Part shown: piece after piece, positions 19,647-30,450 of the stretch
How positions within the stretch are numbered: the first letter of the stretch is position 1
How the letters are laid out: every line of letters starts with the position of its first letter
Source of the DNA: Pseudomonas hygromyciniae
GTDB taxonomy: Bacteria; Pseudomonadota; Gammaproteobacteria; Pseudomonadales; Pseudomonadaceae
Reading direction: 5' to 3'
Length of the DNA stretch: 64,000 nt
Assembly: GCF_016925675.1 (NCBI RefSeq)
Contig: NZ_CP070506.1
Location: forward strand, 5,640,501-5,704,500
The notes under the pieces: generated by a model
What the model was told of the DNA's origin: nothing
Seen by the model: the letters and a program-made list of their open reading frames with translations, nothing else
Databases searched by the model: none
Translations under genes and position numbers: made by a program

Positions 19647-20267
19647 ATGAGAGCCGACCTGGAAATCATCCAAGACTGGATCCCCGCCGGCAGCCGCGTG
19701 CTCGACCTGGGTTGCGGCGATGGCGAACTGCTGAGCTGGCTGCGCGACAACAAGCAAGTCACCGGCTATGGCCTGGAAAACGACCCGGACAACATCGCGC
19801 AGTGCGTGGCCAAGGGCATCAACGTGATCGAGCAGGACCTGGACAAGGGCCTGGGCAACTTTGCCAGCAACAGCTTCGATATCGTGGTGATGACCCAGGC
19901 CCTGCAGGCCGTGCACTACCCGGACCGGATCCTCGACGAGATGTTGCGCGTCGGCCGCCAATGCATCATCACGTTCCCCAACTTCGGCCACTGGCGCTGC
20001 CGCTGGTACCTAGCCACCAAGGGCCGGATGCCAGTATCGGACTTCCTGCCGTACACCTGGTACAACACGCCGAACATTCACTTCTGCACCTTCGAAGATT
20101 TCGAGGCGTTGTGCAGTGGGCGTGAAGCCAAGGTCATCAACCGCCTTGCCGTCGATCAACAGCATCGCCACGGCTGGGCGAGTAAGCTATGGCCTAATCT
20201 TTTGGGTGAAATCGGAATTTACCGGGTCAGCAGTCCTGGCCTGACCGATCATCAGATTGCCGTCTAA
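19647..20267 (+). CDS. metW: MetW, methionine biosynthesis partner protein
   Basis: 206-aa class I methyltransferase-like protein with the SAM-fold motif VLDLGCGDGELLSWL near residue 18. It is encoded right after metX, the standard metXW pair, and in several bacteria MetW is needed for MetX activity. No methyltransferase substrate is known. Confidence 0.94.
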   Translation: MRADLEIIQDWIPAGSRVLDLGCGDGELLSWLRDNKQVTGYGLENDPDNIAQCVAKGINVIEQDLDKGLGNFASNSFDIVVMTQALQAVHYPDRILDEMLRVGRQCIITFPNFGHWRCRWYLATKGRMPVSDFLPYTWYNTPNIHFCTFEDFEALCSGREAKVINRLAVDQQHRHGWASKLWPNLLGEIGIYRVSSPGLTDHQIAV

Positions 20268-20288
20268 CCATTTTCGAGGAGGACGATC

Positions 20289-20723
20289 ATGAGTCGCCTG
20301 GCTATTTTTCTACTCACCGCGTGCCTGGGTGCCAGCGCCATGGCCGCCGGCCCTATCGACAGTAACCGGCAGAAGGCGTTTGGTGATATCACCGTGCACT
20401 ACAGCACCTTCACCTCCAGCTTCCTGCAACCCGAGACGGCCCAGGCCGTGGGCGTGGTGCGCAGCAAGAACAAGGGCATGATCAATGTCTCGGTGATCAA
20501 GGGCGTGGAGCCTGTGGCGGCGCAAGTGACCGGCACGATCAAGGACTTGACCGGCAAGAGTGAAAGGCTGAACTTCAAGCAGATCACCGAAAAAGGCGCG
20601 ATCTACTACCTCGCCCCCTACTCGGTGCCGCAGCAGGAATTCCGCACCTTTACCATCAATGTTGAAACCGGCGGCAAGGCCCACGGTTTCAGTTTCACCC
20701 AAGAACTGTTCCCGGCCGAATAA
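20289..20723 (+). CDS. DUF4426 periplasmic protein
   Basis: 144-aa protein with a clear signal peptide ([20 protein letters not shown]). The rest is a beta-rich domain of the DUF4426 type, with no catalytic motif that I can recognise. It lies between metW and rdgB in what looks like one operon; its stop overlaps the rdgB start (TAATG). Function unknown. Confidence 0.85.
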   Translation: MSRLAIFLLTACLGASAMAAGPIDSNRQKAFGDITVHYSTFTSSFLQPETAQAVGVVRSKNKGMINVSVIKGVEPVAAQVTGTIKDLTGKSERLNFKQITEKGAIYYLAPYSVPQQEFRTFTINVETGGKAHGFSFTQELFPAE

Positions 20724-21316
20724 TGAACCTGACACAACTCGTACTGGCCAGCCATAACGCCGGCAAACTCAAGGAACTGCAAGCCATGCTCGGCGAATCG
20801 GTGCAATTGCGCTCGATTGGCGAGTTCAGCCAGGTGGAACCTGAAGAAACCGGCCTGTCGTTCGTCGAAAACGCCATCCTCAAGGCCCGCAATGCCGCGC
20901 GCATTTCCGGCCTGCCGGCACTGGCCGACGATTCTGGCCTGGCCGTGGACTTCCTCGGCGGCGCCCCTGGCATCTATTCGGCGCGGTATGCCGACGGCAA
21001 AGGCGACGCGGCGAACAATGCCAAGTTGCTGGACGCGCTCAAGGATGTACCGGACGCGATGCGTGGCGCGCAGTTCGTCTGCGTGCTGGCCCTGGTGCGG
21101 CATGCCGACGACCCGCTGCCGATTCTTTGCGAAGGCCTGTGGCACGGGCGCATCCTGCATGCGGCCAGTGGCGAGCACGGGTTTGGCTATGACCCGCTGT
21201 TCTGGGTACCGGAGCGCAATGTCTCCAGCGCCGAACTGAGCCCCGCCGACAAGAACCAGATCAGCCACCGCGCCCGCGCAATGGATTTGCTGCGCCAGCG
21301 TCTGGGCTTGAAATGA
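20723..21316 (+). CDS. rdgB: RdgB/HAM1 XTP/dITP pyrophosphatase
   Basis: 197-aa house-cleaning nucleotidase that hydrolyses dITP and XTP. Family motifs [14 protein letters not shown] (residues 6-19), [23 protein letters not shown], and the C-terminal FGYDPLFW and [10 protein letters not shown] are all visible. Overlaps both its neighbours (TAATG before, ATGA after). Confidence 0.96.
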   Translation: MNLTQLVLASHNAGKLKELQAMLGESVQLRSIGEFSQVEPEETGLSFVENAILKARNAARISGLPALADDSGLAVDFLGGAPGIYSARYADGKGDAANNAKLLDALKDVPDAMRGAQFVCVLALVRHADDPLPILCEGLWHGRILHAASGEHGFGYDPLFWVPERNVSSAELSPADKNQISHRARAMDLLRQRLGLK

Positions 21317-22515
21317 CCCACGACACCCCGGCGCTGCCGCTGATTCACGGTGGCGCGCAAACACCTCGGGCGGCCCTGCCCGTGCTGCCGCCCCTGGCGC
21401 TGTACATCCACATCCCGTGGTGCGTGCGCAAATGCCCCTATTGCGACTTCAACTCCCACACCGCCAGCAAGGTGCTGCCGGAACAAGAGTATGTCGATGC
21501 GTTGCTGGCGGACCTGGATCAGGATCTGCACGCGGTGTATGGCCGCGAGTTGAGCTCGATCTTCTTTGGCGGCGGCACGCCCAGCCTGTTCAGTGCTGCG
21601 GCGCTGGGCCGATTGCTGGAGGGCGTGGAGCAACGCATCCCGTTTGCCGGCGACATCGAGATCACCCTGGAAGCCAACCCCGGCACCTTCGAGCAAGAAA
21701 AGTTCGTCGCCTACCGCAAGCTGGGGATCAATCGCCTGTCCATCGGCATCCAGAGCTTCCAGCAGGAAAAACTCAAGGCCCTGGGCCGTATCCACAACGG
21801 CGACGAAGCCGTACGCGCCGCCGGCATGGCGCGCCAGGCCGGGTTCGATAACTTCAACCTGGACCTGATGCACGGCTTACCCGATCAATCCCTGGACGAT
21901 GCCTTGAGCGACCTGCGCCAGGCCATCGCCCTCAAGCCGACCCACCTGTCGTGGTACCAACTGACCCTGGAACCCAACACGGTGTTCTGGAACCAGCCGC
22001 CGGTGCTGCCGGAAGACGACACCCTGTGGGATATCCAGGAAGCCGGCCAGGCCCTGCTCGCCGAGCACGGTTACGCCCAGTATGAAGTCTCGGCCTACGC
22101 CCAACCGGGACGACCTGCACGGCACAACCTCAATTACTGGAGCTTTGGCGACTTTATCGGCATCGGCGCCGGCGCCCACGGCAAGCTCAGTCATCCAGAT
22201 GGGCGCATTGTGCGCACCTGGAAAACCCGTGCACCAAAGGACTACCTCAACCCGGCAAAAAACTTCCAGGCCGGAATGAAAGAGCTGACCAATGAAGAGC
22301 TGCCTTTCGAGTTCTTGATGAATGCCCTGCGCCTGACTGACGGTGTTGAAGCCAGGCTTTATGCCGAGCGCACTGGCCTGGACCTGGCCAGCCTGGATGA
22401 GGCCCGTCGCGAGGCAGAACAAAGTGGCTTATTGCAGGTCGAACCGTCACGCCTGGCGGCCACGGACCGTGGTCAACTCTTTCTCAATGACCTGCTGCAG
22501 AAGTTTTTGAGCTGA
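21313..22515 (+). CDS. hemW: HemW, radical SAM haem chaperone
   Basis: 400-aa radical SAM protein. The [4Fe-4S] motif is C37xxxC41xxC44 in [13 protein letters not shown], followed by FFGGGTPSL and the [11 protein letters not shown] region. HemW proteins lack true coproporphyrinogen oxidase activity and act in haem delivery; the N-terminus here is of HemW length, not the longer HemN type. ATGA overlap with rdgB. Confidence 0.93.
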   Translation: MTHDTPALPLIHGGAQTPRAALPVLPPLALYIHIPWCVRKCPYCDFNSHTASKVLPEQEYVDALLADLDQDLHAVYGRELSSIFFGGGTPSLFSAAALGRLLEGVEQRIPFAGDIEITLEANPGTFEQEKFVAYRKLGINRLSIGIQSFQQEKLKALGRIHNGDEAVRAAGMARQAGFDNFNLDLMHGLPDQSLDDALSDLRQAIALKPTHLSWYQLTLEPNTVFWNQPPVLPEDDTLWDIQEAGQALLAEHGYAQYEVSAYAQPGRPARHNLNYWSFGDFIGIGAGAHGKLSHPDGRIVRTWKTRAPKDYLNPAKNFQAGMKELTNEELPFEFLMNALRLTDGVEARLYAERTGLDLASLDEARREAEQSGLLQVEPSRLAATDRGQLFLNDLLQKFLS

Positions 22516-22533
22516 TCGCTCTAAGGAAATCGA

Positions 22534-22857
22534 ATGGATCTGGTACTCGACCTGCTTGCCACCGTATCCCGCTGGAGCCGTAGCAACCTGTCGGAAATCT
22601 CCCTGGCACTGGTAGGCTGCCTATTGGTGCTGTTTGGCGCCGATATCAAGGGCTGGGTCGAAGCGCGCCTGGGCAATATCGCCGGCGCCTTGCGCGTACC
22701 GTTGATGGCCCTGCTGTGCATGATCGGCAGTGGTGCCGCGCTGATCTACGCCACACCGTGGATTGTGCGGGGGTTGAGCCAGTTCAATAACTACAGCTTG
22801 GCGCCGGTGTTGCTGGTGGTCCTGGTGTTGATTGGCGTGGTTGCCGACCGCCGCTGA
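22534..22857 (+). CDS. DUF3392 small membrane protein
   Basis: 107-aa protein with about three membrane segments (residues ~25-45, ~60-80, ~85-105). Belongs by appearance and locus to the DUF3392 family found after hemW in pseudomonads. No known function. Its last codons lie at the left edge of the 233-bp tandem duplication. Confidence 0.8.
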   Translation: MDLVLDLLATVSRWSRSNLSEISLALVGCLLVLFGADIKGWVEARLGNIAGALRVPLMALLCMIGSGAALIYATPWIVRGLSQFNNYSLAPVLLVVLVLIGVVADRR

Positions 22858-22879
22858 CTAAAAGCCCAACACCAAAAAA

Positions 22880-22982
22880 CTGTAGGAGCGAGCTTGCTCG
22901 CGAAGAACGTTAACGATAACGCCGAGCTATCAGGTAGCCCGCATCGCCTGTCCGTTTTTCGCGAGCAAGCTCGCTCCTACAG
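22880..22982. repeat. REPIN, family B, left duplicate
   Basis: Arms CTGTAGGAGCGAGCTTGCTC and complement. The conserved spacer motif TTAACGATAACGC lies next to the left arm here, the flipped orientation compared with the copy after tonB. Confidence 0.85.
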
Positions 22983-23009
22983 TTGATCGCATTTCAGTCT
23001 TCTAGCTGA

Positions 23010-23086
23010 TCAAGCCAGCTTTTCGAACTTCAAATCCCATGCCCCAACCGCTCGCCAGGGCGTTCGAACTTGGCGCTCGGCCGGGA
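23010..23086 (-). pseudogene. Broken duplicate of the trmB 3' end
   Basis: Begins with the same stop codon and C-terminal codons as trmB (reverse complement of TCAAGCCAGCTTTTCGAAC) but has lost about 7 bp in the TCCCA/CCCCATG stretch and about 10 bp near TTGGTGATCGGGCG, and ends at the duplication joint. It encodes only about 25 residues and has no start. Confidence 0.85.
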
Positions 23087-23112
23087 CTGACTAAAAGCCC
23101 AACACCACAAAA

Positions 23113-23215
23113 CTGTAGGAGCGAGCTTGCTCGCGAAGAACGTTAACGATAACGCCGAGCTATCAGGTAGCCCGCGTCACCTGTCCGTTTTTCGCAAGCA
23201 AGCTCGCTCCTACAG
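23113..23215. repeat. REPIN, family B, right duplicate
   Basis: Second copy of the REPIN at 22880, offset by 233 bp. One arm carries a change (TTTTTCGCAAGCAAGC instead of CGCGAGC) that weakens the inner hairpin. Confidence 0.85.
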
Positions 23216-23242
23216 TTGATCGCATTTCAGTCTTCTCGCTGA

Positions 23243-23968
23243 TCAAGCCAGCTTTTCGAACTTCAAATCCCAAACCCCATGCCCCAACCGCTCGCCACGG
23301 CGTTCGAACTTGGTGATCGGGCGTTCGGCCGGGCGTGGTACGCACTGACCATCTTCGGCCAGGTTGCGGTAGCCAGGGGCGACGTTCATCACTTCCAGCA
23401 TGTACTCGGCGTAAGGTTCCCAGTCGGTGGCCATGTGCAGGATGCCGCCCACTTTCAGCTTGCTGCGTACCAGCTCCGCGAAGGAGGCCTGGACGATGCG
23501 GCGCTTGTGGTGGCGGCTCTTGTGCCATGGATCCGGGAAAAATAGCATCAGGCGGTCGAGGCTGTTATCGGCAATGCACCGGTTGAGCACTTCGATCGCG
23601 TCGCAGTCATAGACCCGCAGATTTTTCAGGCCCTGGGTCAGCACGCCGTTGAGCAATGCGCCCACGCCCGGACGGTGGACTTCCACGCCGATGAAATCTT
23701 GCTCGGGCGACGCTGCGGCCATTTCCAACAGGGAATGGCCCATGCCGAAGCCGATTTCCAGGGAGCGCGGGGCCGAACGGCCAAACACCTGGTCGAAGTC
23801 CACCGGCGCATCAGCCAGGGGCAGGACGAACAACGGCGTGCCCTGGTCCAGGCCCTTTTGCTGGCCTTCAGTCATGCGCCCGGCACGCATCACAAAGCTT
23901 TTGATGCGGCGGTGCTTGGACTCGTCGCCTTCTTCCACGGGGTTCGGCGTTTCGTTTGATTCAGTCAT
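23243..23968 (-). CDS. trmB: tRNA (guanine-N7-)-methyltransferase
   Basis: 241-aa SAM-dependent enzyme that makes m7G46 in tRNA. SAM motif [15 protein letters not shown] (about residues 66-80) and the RNA-binding/catalytic [12 protein letters not shown] motif are present. Two start codons are adjacent (TTG 23971, ATG 23968); ATG is preferred. Its 3' end has been copied in the tandem duplication just downstream. thiG ends 10 bp upstream, so thiS-thiG-trmB form an operon. Confidence 0.95.
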   Translation of the reverse strand: MTESNETPNPVEEGDESKHRRIKSFVMRAGRMTEGQQKGLDQGTPLFVLPLADAPVDFDQVFGRSAPRSLEIGFGMGHSLLEMAAASPEQDFIGVEVHRPGVGALLNGVLTQGLKNLRVYDCDAIEVLNRCIADNSLDRLMLFFPDPWHKSRHHKRRIVQASFAELVRSKLKVGGILHMATDWEPYAEYMLEVMNVAPGYRNLAEDGQCVPRPAERPITKFERRGERLGHGVWDLKFEKLA

Positions 23969-23977
23969 CAATGGCTC

Positions 23978-24772
23978 TTACTTGATCAGACCATCCAGCG
24001 GCGAGGAGGCGCTGGCGTAAAGTTTTTTCGGCATACGCCCGGCGAGATACGCCAGGCGGCCGGCGACAATCGCGTGTTTCATGGCTTCGGCCATCATGAT
24101 CGGCTGCTGCGCGTTGGCGATAGCCGAGTTCATCAGCACCGCCTCGCAGCCCAACTCCATGGCGATAGTGGCATCGGACGCGGTGCCGACACCGGCATCC
24201 ACCAACACCGGGATCTTGGCTTCTTCGAGGATGATCTGCAGGTTGTACGGGTTGCAGATCCCCAGGCCAGTGCCGATCAGGCCGGCCAGCGGCATGACTG
24301 CGATGCAGCCGATTTCGGCCAGTTGGCGGGCGATGATCGGGTCATCGCTGGTGTAGACCATCACGTCGAAACCTTCCTTGACCAAAGTTTCGGCGGCCTT
24401 GAGGGTTTCGATCACGTTGGGGAACAGGGTTTTCTGGTCCGCCAGCACTTCCAACTTCACTAGGTTGTGGCCGTCGAGCAACTCACGGGCCAGGCGGCAG
24501 GTGCGCACGGCTTCGATGGCATCGTAGCAACCGGCGGTGTTGGGCAGGATGGTGTAGCGGTCCGGCGGCAGGATGTCCAGCAGGTTCGGTTCGCCCGGGT
24601 TCTGGCCGATGTTGGTGCGGCGCACGGCCACCGTCACGATTTCAGCGCCCGAGGCTTCGATTGCCAGACGGGTTTCTTCCATGTCGCGGTATTTGCCGGT
24701 GCCTACCAGCAAACGCGACTGGTAGGTACGACCGGCCAGGACGAAGGGCTTGTCGCTACGAACGATGCTCAT
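23978..24772 (-). CDS. thiG: Thiazole synthase ThiG
   Basis: 264-aa TIM-barrel enzyme that builds the thiazole phosphate of thiamine from deoxyxylulose phosphate, dehydroglycine and ThiS-thiocarboxylate. Schiff-base lysine is Lys106 in LVKLEVL; phosphate-binding loops are [12 protein letters not shown] and [14 protein letters not shown] 24772 is used; the longer frame to 24859 runs into thiS. I see no TPP riboswitch upstream. Confidence 0.96.
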   Translation of the reverse strand: MSIVRSDKPFVLAGRTYQSRLLVGTGKYRDMEETRLAIEASGAEIVTVAVRRTNIGQNPGEPNLLDILPPDRYTILPNTAGCYDAIEAVRTCRLARELLDGHNLVKLEVLADQKTLFPNVIETLKAAETLVKEGFDVMVYTSDDPIIARQLAEIGCIAVMPLAGLIGTGLGICNPYNLQIILEEAKIPVLVDAGVGTASDATIAMELGCEAVLMNSAIANAQQPIMMAEAMKHAIVAGRLAYLAGRMPKKLYASASSPLDGLIK

Positions 24773-24827
24773 GGGAAATCCTCGAGTTGGGGTGAGGTTC
24801 TGCAGAATTCGGGTAGTTGCGCCTAGG

Positions 24828-25028
24828 CTAGCCGCCGCCGATGGCGTGGACCACTTCAACCTGGTCGCCTTCAGTGAGGGCGGTTTCGGTGTGCTGGCTA
24901 CGCGGGACGATATCCTGGTTGAGCTCCACTGCGACGCGACGTCCGGTCAGTTCCAGACGGGTCAGCAGGGCCGCGACGGTTTCACCGTCGGGCAGTTCAT
25001 AGGATTCGCCGTTCAATTGAATGCGCAT
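24828..25028 (-). CDS. thiS: Sulfur carrier protein ThiS
   Basis: 66-aa ubiquitin-like protein ending in the required Gly-Gly (HAIGGG), which is adenylated and thiocarboxylated to carry sulfur to Thi[18 protein letters not shown] and [12 protein letters not shown] match the family. A longer frame upstream exists but is not needed. 55 bp upstream of thiG. Confidence 0.95.
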   Translation of the reverse strand: MRIQLNGESYELPDGETVAALLTRLELTGRRVAVELNQDIVPRSQHTETALTEGDQVEVVHAIGGG

Positions 25029-25099
25029 GCCACGGGCCGCCATCGTTTTAAGGGGCCAGCATTCTAGCCTGATCGTGACCTGAAGGTCAGCTACAAGCG

Positions 25100-25480
25100 T
25101 CAGGCGGTCAGTTGCAGGCGCCAGGCGGCGAGCCCCAGGCACAGCCAGCCAATCAGGAACGCCAGGCCGCCAAACGGGGTGATGATCCCCAGTTTGCCGA
25201 TGCCGACGGTGGTCAGCAGATACAGGCTGCCGGAGAACAACAGGATCCCGATGCTGAACGACACGCCCGCCCACATCACCAGGCGCCCGGGAATATGCGC
25301 GGCCAACAAGGCTACGCCAAACAACGCCAGGGCATGCACCAACTGGTAGGTCACGCCGGTATGGAAAATCGCCAAGTATTCAGCACTCAAGGTTTTTTTC
25401 AGACCGTGGGCCGCGAACGCACCCAGGGCCACACCGGTAAAACCGAAAAAGGCAGCCAACATCAGAAAGCCACGCAGCAT
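25100..25480 (-). CDS. DUF423 membrane protein (YgdD-like)
   Basis: 126-aa integral membrane protein with four hydrophobic segments and the family start AFFGFTGVALGAFAAHGLKK. Family function is unknown. It is divergent from mtgA and convergent with nothing; thiS lies 71 bp downstream on the same strand. Confidence 0.88.
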   Translation of the reverse strand: MLRGFLMLAAFFGFTGVALGAFAAHGLKKTLSAEYLAIFHTGVTYQLVHALALFGVALLAAHIPGRLVMWAGVSFSIGILLFSGSLYLLTTVGIGKLGIITPFGGLAFLIGWLCLGLAAWRLQLTA

Positions 25481-25492
25481 GAGGAACTCCAG

Positions 25493-25521
25493 TCAGACTC
25501 AAAGGGCCGGGTCTGTATAAT
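25493..25521 (+). promoter_or_regulatory. Putative sigma-70 promoter of mtgA
   Basis: A perfect -10 box TATAAT at 25516-25521 lies 33 bp before the mtgA start. The -35 position, 17 bp upstream, reads TCAGAC and is weak. No mapping data; call rests on the -10 match and position. Confidence 0.5.
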
Positions 25522-25554
25522 GGCCCGCTCAACGGGTTCGGCCAAGCCATCTCT

Positions 25555-26277
25555 ATGCTGCGTGTCCTCTTCAGTCGTTTTCTCAAAGTCGTGAAATGGT
25601 TTGTCATCGCCAGCGTTTTGCTGGTGCTGCTGTTTCGTGTCGTCCCGCCACCGTTCACGGCGCTGATGGTCGAGCGCAAGATCGAATCCTGGGTCGACAG
25701 CGAGCCTATTGACCTGCAACGCGCCTGGGTGCCGTGGGATGAGATCTCCGACGACCTGAAATTGGCGGTCATGGCCGGCGAAGACCAGCGTTTCCCGCAG
25801 CATTGGGGTTTTGACTTTGGCGCGATCCAGGCCGCCCTGCTGCATAACGAGCGCGGCGGCTCGATTCGCGGCGCCAGTACGCTGAGCCAGCAGGTGTCGA
25901 AGAACCTGTTCCTGTGGGCCGGCCGCAGTTATCTGCGCAAGGGCCTGGAAGCCTGGTTTACCGGATTGATCGAGATCCTCTGGCCCAAGCAACGGATCCT
26001 TGAGGTGTACTTGAACAGCGTGGAGTGGGATGAAGGGGTGTTTGGCGCAGAGGCGGCAGCGCGACACCATTTCGGGGTGAGTGCCAAGGGGCTTTCGCGG
26101 CAGCAGGCCAGCTATCTGGCGGCGGTGCTGCCGAATCCGCGAGTGTGGAGTGCCAGCCATCCAACAGCGTACGTGGCGCGGCGGGCGGCCTGGATTCGTC
26201 AGCAGATGGGGCAGTTGGGTGGCACGGGTTACTTGAATGAGCTGAACAATACGCGAAAGGCGCCGTGGTCCAACTGA
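25555..26277 (+). CDS. mtgA: Monofunctional peptidoglycan glycosyltransferase
   Basis: 240-aa membrane-anchored GT51 enzyme that polymerises lipid II glycan without a transpeptidase domain. One N-terminal membrane helix (FVIASVLLVLLFRVV), catalytic Glu in AGEDQRFPQHWGFDF (about residues 79-93), and motifs GASTLSQQVSKNLFLW and RILEVYLNSVEWD are intact. Confidence 0.96.
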   Translation: MLRVLFSRFLKVVKWFVIASVLLVLLFRVVPPPFTALMVERKIESWVDSEPIDLQRAWVPWDEISDDLKLAVMAGEDQRFPQHWGFDFGAIQAALLHNERGGSIRGASTLSQQVSKNLFLWAGRSYLRKGLEAWFTGLIEILWPKQRILEVYLNSVEWDEGVFGAEAAARHHFGVSAKGLSRQQASYLAAVLPNPRVWSASHPTAYVARRAAWIRQQMGQLGGTGYLNELNNTRKAPWSN

Positions 26278-26296
26278 TACAGGACGCGACACAAAC

Positions 26297-26333
26297 AAAA
26301 ATGCCCCGATCTTTCGATCGGGGCATTTTTTTG
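26297..26333. terminator. Bidirectional terminator between mtgA and rpoH
   Basis: Perfect stem AAAAATGCCCCGATC / GATCGGGGCATTTTT with a TTTC loop, T tract on both strands. It can serve the convergent mtgA and rpoH. Confidence 0.93.
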
Positions 26334-26348
26334 GCCGTTCGCTGCGTG

Positions 26349-27203
26349 TTAGGCGGCGATCGACAATTTAAGCTTATTCATCGCGCTCTTCTCAAGCTGA
26401 CGAATCCGCTCGGCCGACACGTTGTACTTTTGCGCCAGGTCGTGCAGCGTGGCTTTTTCTTCTGCCAGCCAGCGCTGGTAGAGGATGTCACGGCTCCGGT
26501 CGTCCAGCACTTCCAGTGCTTCGTGCAGGTTGTGGTTGGAGTTGTCGCTCCAATCGGCATCTTCCAGTTGACGCGCCGGGTCGTACCGGTGGTCTTCCAG
26601 GTAGTTGGCCGGCGATTGGAAAGCGCTGTCGTCGTCCGCTTCGGCGGCCGGGTCGAAGGCCATGTCATGGCCGGTCAGGCGACTTTCCATCTCGCGCACT
26701 TCCCGAGGCTCCACACCGAGGCTTTCGGCCACACGGTGGACTTCCTCGTTGTTGAGCCACGCCAGGCGTTTCTTCTGGCTGCGCAGGTTGAAGAACAGTT
26801 TGCGCTGGGCCTTGGTGGTCGCCACTTTCACAATGCGCCAGTTGCGCAGGATGAACTCGTGGATTTCCGCCTTGATCCAGTGCACGGCGAACGACACCAG
26901 GCGCACACCCATTTCCGGGTTGAAGCGTTTTACAGCCTTCATCAGCCCGACGTTGCCTTCCTGGATCAGGTCAGCCTGGGCCAGGCCGTAGCCGCTATAG
27001 CTACGGGCGATATGTACGACAAAACGCAGGTGGGCGAGCACCATCTGCCGAGCCGCCCCCAAATCCTGCTCATAGTAGAGACTCTCGGCCAGTTCACGCT
27101 CCTGCTCGGGCGTCAGCAAAGGAATGCTGTTGACCGTGTGCACATAGGCTTCCAGGTTCGCGCCTGGGACCAGAGCATAAGCAGGTTGCAAAGAAGTGGT
27201 CAT
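26349..27203 (-). CDS. rpoH: RNA polymerase sigma factor RpoH (sigma-32)
   Basis: 284-aa heat-shock sigma factor. Region 2 ([28 protein letters not shown], split by the core-binding helix) and the region 4 helix-turn-helix ([19 protein letters not shown] near the C-terminus) are intact, as is the RpoH-box-like QRKLFFNLR stretch. ATG 27203 has a GGAGG site at 27213-27217; the longer frame to 27275 is rejected. A sigma-E-like promoter lies upstream. 114 bp separate it from ftsX. Confidence 0.97.
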   Translation of the reverse strand: MTTSLQPAYALVPGANLEAYVHTVNSIPLLTPEQERELAESLYYEQDLGAARQMVLAHLRFVVHIARSYSGYGLAQADLIQEGNVGLMKAVKRFNPEMGVRLVSFAVHWIKAEIHEFILRNWRIVKVATTKAQRKLFFNLRSQKKRLAWLNNEEVHRVAESLGVEPREVREMESRLTGHDMAFDPAAEADDDSAFQSPANYLEDHRYDPARQLEDADWSDNSNHNLHEALEVLDDRSRDILYQRWLAEEKATLHDLAQKYNVSAERIRQLEKSAMNKLKLSIAA

Positions 27204-27250
27204 ACGAAAAAACCTCCGACTCACATAACTCGTGCAGTTCAGCACTGCGA

Positions 27251-27279
27251 AAATTGACCGGAAACCGTAGGACAAGTTC
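27251..27279 (-). promoter_or_regulatory. Putative sigma-E (AlgU) promoter of rpoH
   Basis: On the minus strand, GAACTT (27279-27274) and TCAATTT (27257-27251) are spaced by 16 bp, close to the AlgU/sigma-E pattern GAACTT-N16/17-TCtgA. It would start transcription about 40 nt before the rpoH ATG. AlgU-dependent rpoH transcription is known in P. aeruginosa; its presence here is a motif match only. Confidence 0.6.
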
Positions 27280-27317
27280 CCTATAAACGCTGAAAGGTCA
27301 ATACAAGCAAAAAGACA

Positions 27318-28340
27318 CTATTTCGGCGCCAGCTCCCTGAGATGGCGTGCGACTGCGATCCATGCACCGATATAACCCAACAACACCGCGCCAAGCAAGA
27401 GTGATAGACCATCGGCAGCAGGTACGCCAGCCAGGGCAAAGTCACTGCCATACAAACCGGCCAGGCCGACTACCGCGTCGTTCAGCCAATCCAGGCCAAA
27501 CGCCAATACGCCCCAGGACAGAATCCCGGCACCGAAGCCATAAAGCGCACCCATGTACAGAAAAGGACGACGCACATAGCTGTCTGTGCCGCCGACCAGT
27601 TTAATCACTTCTATCTCGGTGCGACGGTTTTCAATATGAAGACGAATGGTATTGCCTATCACCAAAAGTAATGCAGAAACCAGCAACACCGTCAGGCCGA
27701 AGACAAACCGGTCGCCCAGCTTGAGAATCGCCGCCAGACGCTCGACCCAGACTAAATCAAGCTGCGCCTGTTGTACCTTGGGCAGTTCAGCCAATTTTTG
27801 TCTTAATGCTTCAAGGGCCGTCTTGTCGATTTCATTTGGCGTCACCAGCACCACGCCCGGCAACGGGTTCTGCGGCAGCTCCTTGAGCGCCTCGCCCAGG
27901 CCCGATTGCTGCTGGAATTCTTCCAGGGCCTGGTCACGGCTGATGTACTCGGCATCCGCCACGCCCGGCAGGTTCTTGATCTGCTCGCGCAAGGCCTCGC
28001 CTTCTGTGGCGCTGGCATCCAGTTGCAGGTACAGGGAAATCTGCGCCGCGCGCTGCCAGGAGCCGCCAAGGCGCTCGACATTATTAAGCAGCAACGACAA
28101 CCCCATCGGCAGGCTCAACGCCACAGCCATGACCAGGCAGGTAAAGAAGCTGCCAATCGGCTGTTTGCCCAAGCGGCGCAGGCTATCCACCAGGCTGGCG
28201 CGATGGCTTTCGATCCAGGCGTGCAGCAGGGTGCTGAAATCGGGACCGTCATCTTCGTCGCGTTTCTTTTTCTGCGGCTGCGGATCGGCCGCTTTCGGCG
28301 CGACGCGCTCGGAGACTTTAGGGCTGCGTGTGGCACTCAT
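27318..28340 (-). CDS. ftsX: FtsX, cell-division ABC-like membrane protein
   Basis: 340-aa protein that with FtsE regulates septal peptidoglycan hydrolases. A charged cytoplasmic N-terminus (~65 residues, Lys/Asp-rich), a first membrane segment (FFTCLVMAVALSLPMGLSLLL), a periplasmic loop of ~130 residues and three C-terminal membrane segments match FtsX. Begins in an ATGA overlap with ftsE. Confidence 0.95.
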   Translation of the reverse strand: MSATRSPKVSERVAPKAADPQPQKKKRDEDDGPDFSTLLHAWIESHRASLVDSLRRLGKQPIGSFFTCLVMAVALSLPMGLSLLLNNVERLGGSWQRAAQISLYLQLDASATEGEALREQIKNLPGVADAEYISRDQALEEFQQQSGLGEALKELPQNPLPGVVLVTPNEIDKTALEALRQKLAELPKVQQAQLDLVWVERLAAILKLGDRFVFGLTVLLVSALLLVIGNTIRLHIENRRTEIEVIKLVGGTDSYVRRPFLYMGALYGFGAGILSWGVLAFGLDWLNDAVVGLAGLYGSDFALAGVPAADGLSLLLGAVLLGYIGAWIAVARHLRELAPK

Positions 28341-29004
28341 ACGCCGGCCTCCCCGTCACCAATCAGGCGACCGCGCTGCAGGGTCAACATGCGATGGCGC
28401 ATGCGCGCGATCAATGCCAGGTCGTGACTGGCAATCAGCACGCTGGTGCCCAGGCGGTTGATGTCTTCAAAAACCCCCATGATCTCTGCGGCCAGGCGCG
28501 GGTCGAGGTTACCGGTGGGTTCGTCCGCCAGCAGCAAGGCCGGGCGGTGGACAATGGCGCGGGCAATGCCGACGCGCTGTTGCTGGCCGGTGGACAGGTC
28601 GCCGGGGTACAAATCGGTCTTGTCCGACAGCGCCACGCGCTCCAGGGCCGAATCCACACGCTTGACGATTTCGGCCTTGGACAGGCCGAGAATCTGCAAT
28701 GGCAAGGCGATGTTGTTGAACACCGTGCGATCGAACAGCAACTGGTGGTTCTGGAACACCACGCCGATCTGCCGACGCAGGAACGGGATCTGTGCATTGC
28801 TGATGGTGGCTAGGTCCTGGCCGGCCAGCAGCAGTTTGCCGGTGGTGGGGCGCTCCATGGCCAACAACAGGCGCAGCAAGGTACTTTTGCCGGCGCCGGA
28901 ATGCCCGGTGACAAACAAGAACTCGCCACGGCGCACCCGGAAGCTCAGCTCATGCAAGCCGACATGCCCGTTGGCGTACCGCTTGCCCACCTGTTCAAAA
29001 CGAA

Positions 29005-29008
<4 letters not shown>
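28337..29008 (-). CDS. ftsE: FtsE, cell-division ATP-binding protein
   Basis: 223-aa ABC ATPase. Walker A GHSGAGKST (about residues 35-43), signature LSTGQQQRVGIARA and Walker B LLLADEPTGNLD are intact. Overlaps ftsY before it and ftsX after it by 4 bp each, the classical ftsYEX operon. Confidence 0.97.

Positions 29009-30450
<1,442 letters not shown>

Larger units (their letters stand above)
22854..23320. repeat. Tandem duplication, 233-bp unit: REPIN plus trmB 3' end
   Basis: The stretch starting CTGACTAAAAGCCCAACACC at 22854 recurs at 23087, exactly 233 bp later, and similarity continues past position 23300 in the second copy. Each unit holds a family B REPIN and then the trmB tail. The copies differ by scattered substitutions and two small deletions in the left copy. 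There is no other gene between 22858 and 23242. Confidence 0.93.

Noticed and set aside
22854..23320. Possible CRISPR-like array from repeated palindromes
   Set aside because: Only two units of 233 bp with imperfect repeats and no spacers; explained as a tandem duplication with REPINs.
24773..25099. TPP riboswitch before thiS-thiG
   Set aside because: No conserved CTGAGA or ACCTGA-type thi-box elements seen in the leader; the region upstream of thiS is short and close to the DUF423 gene.
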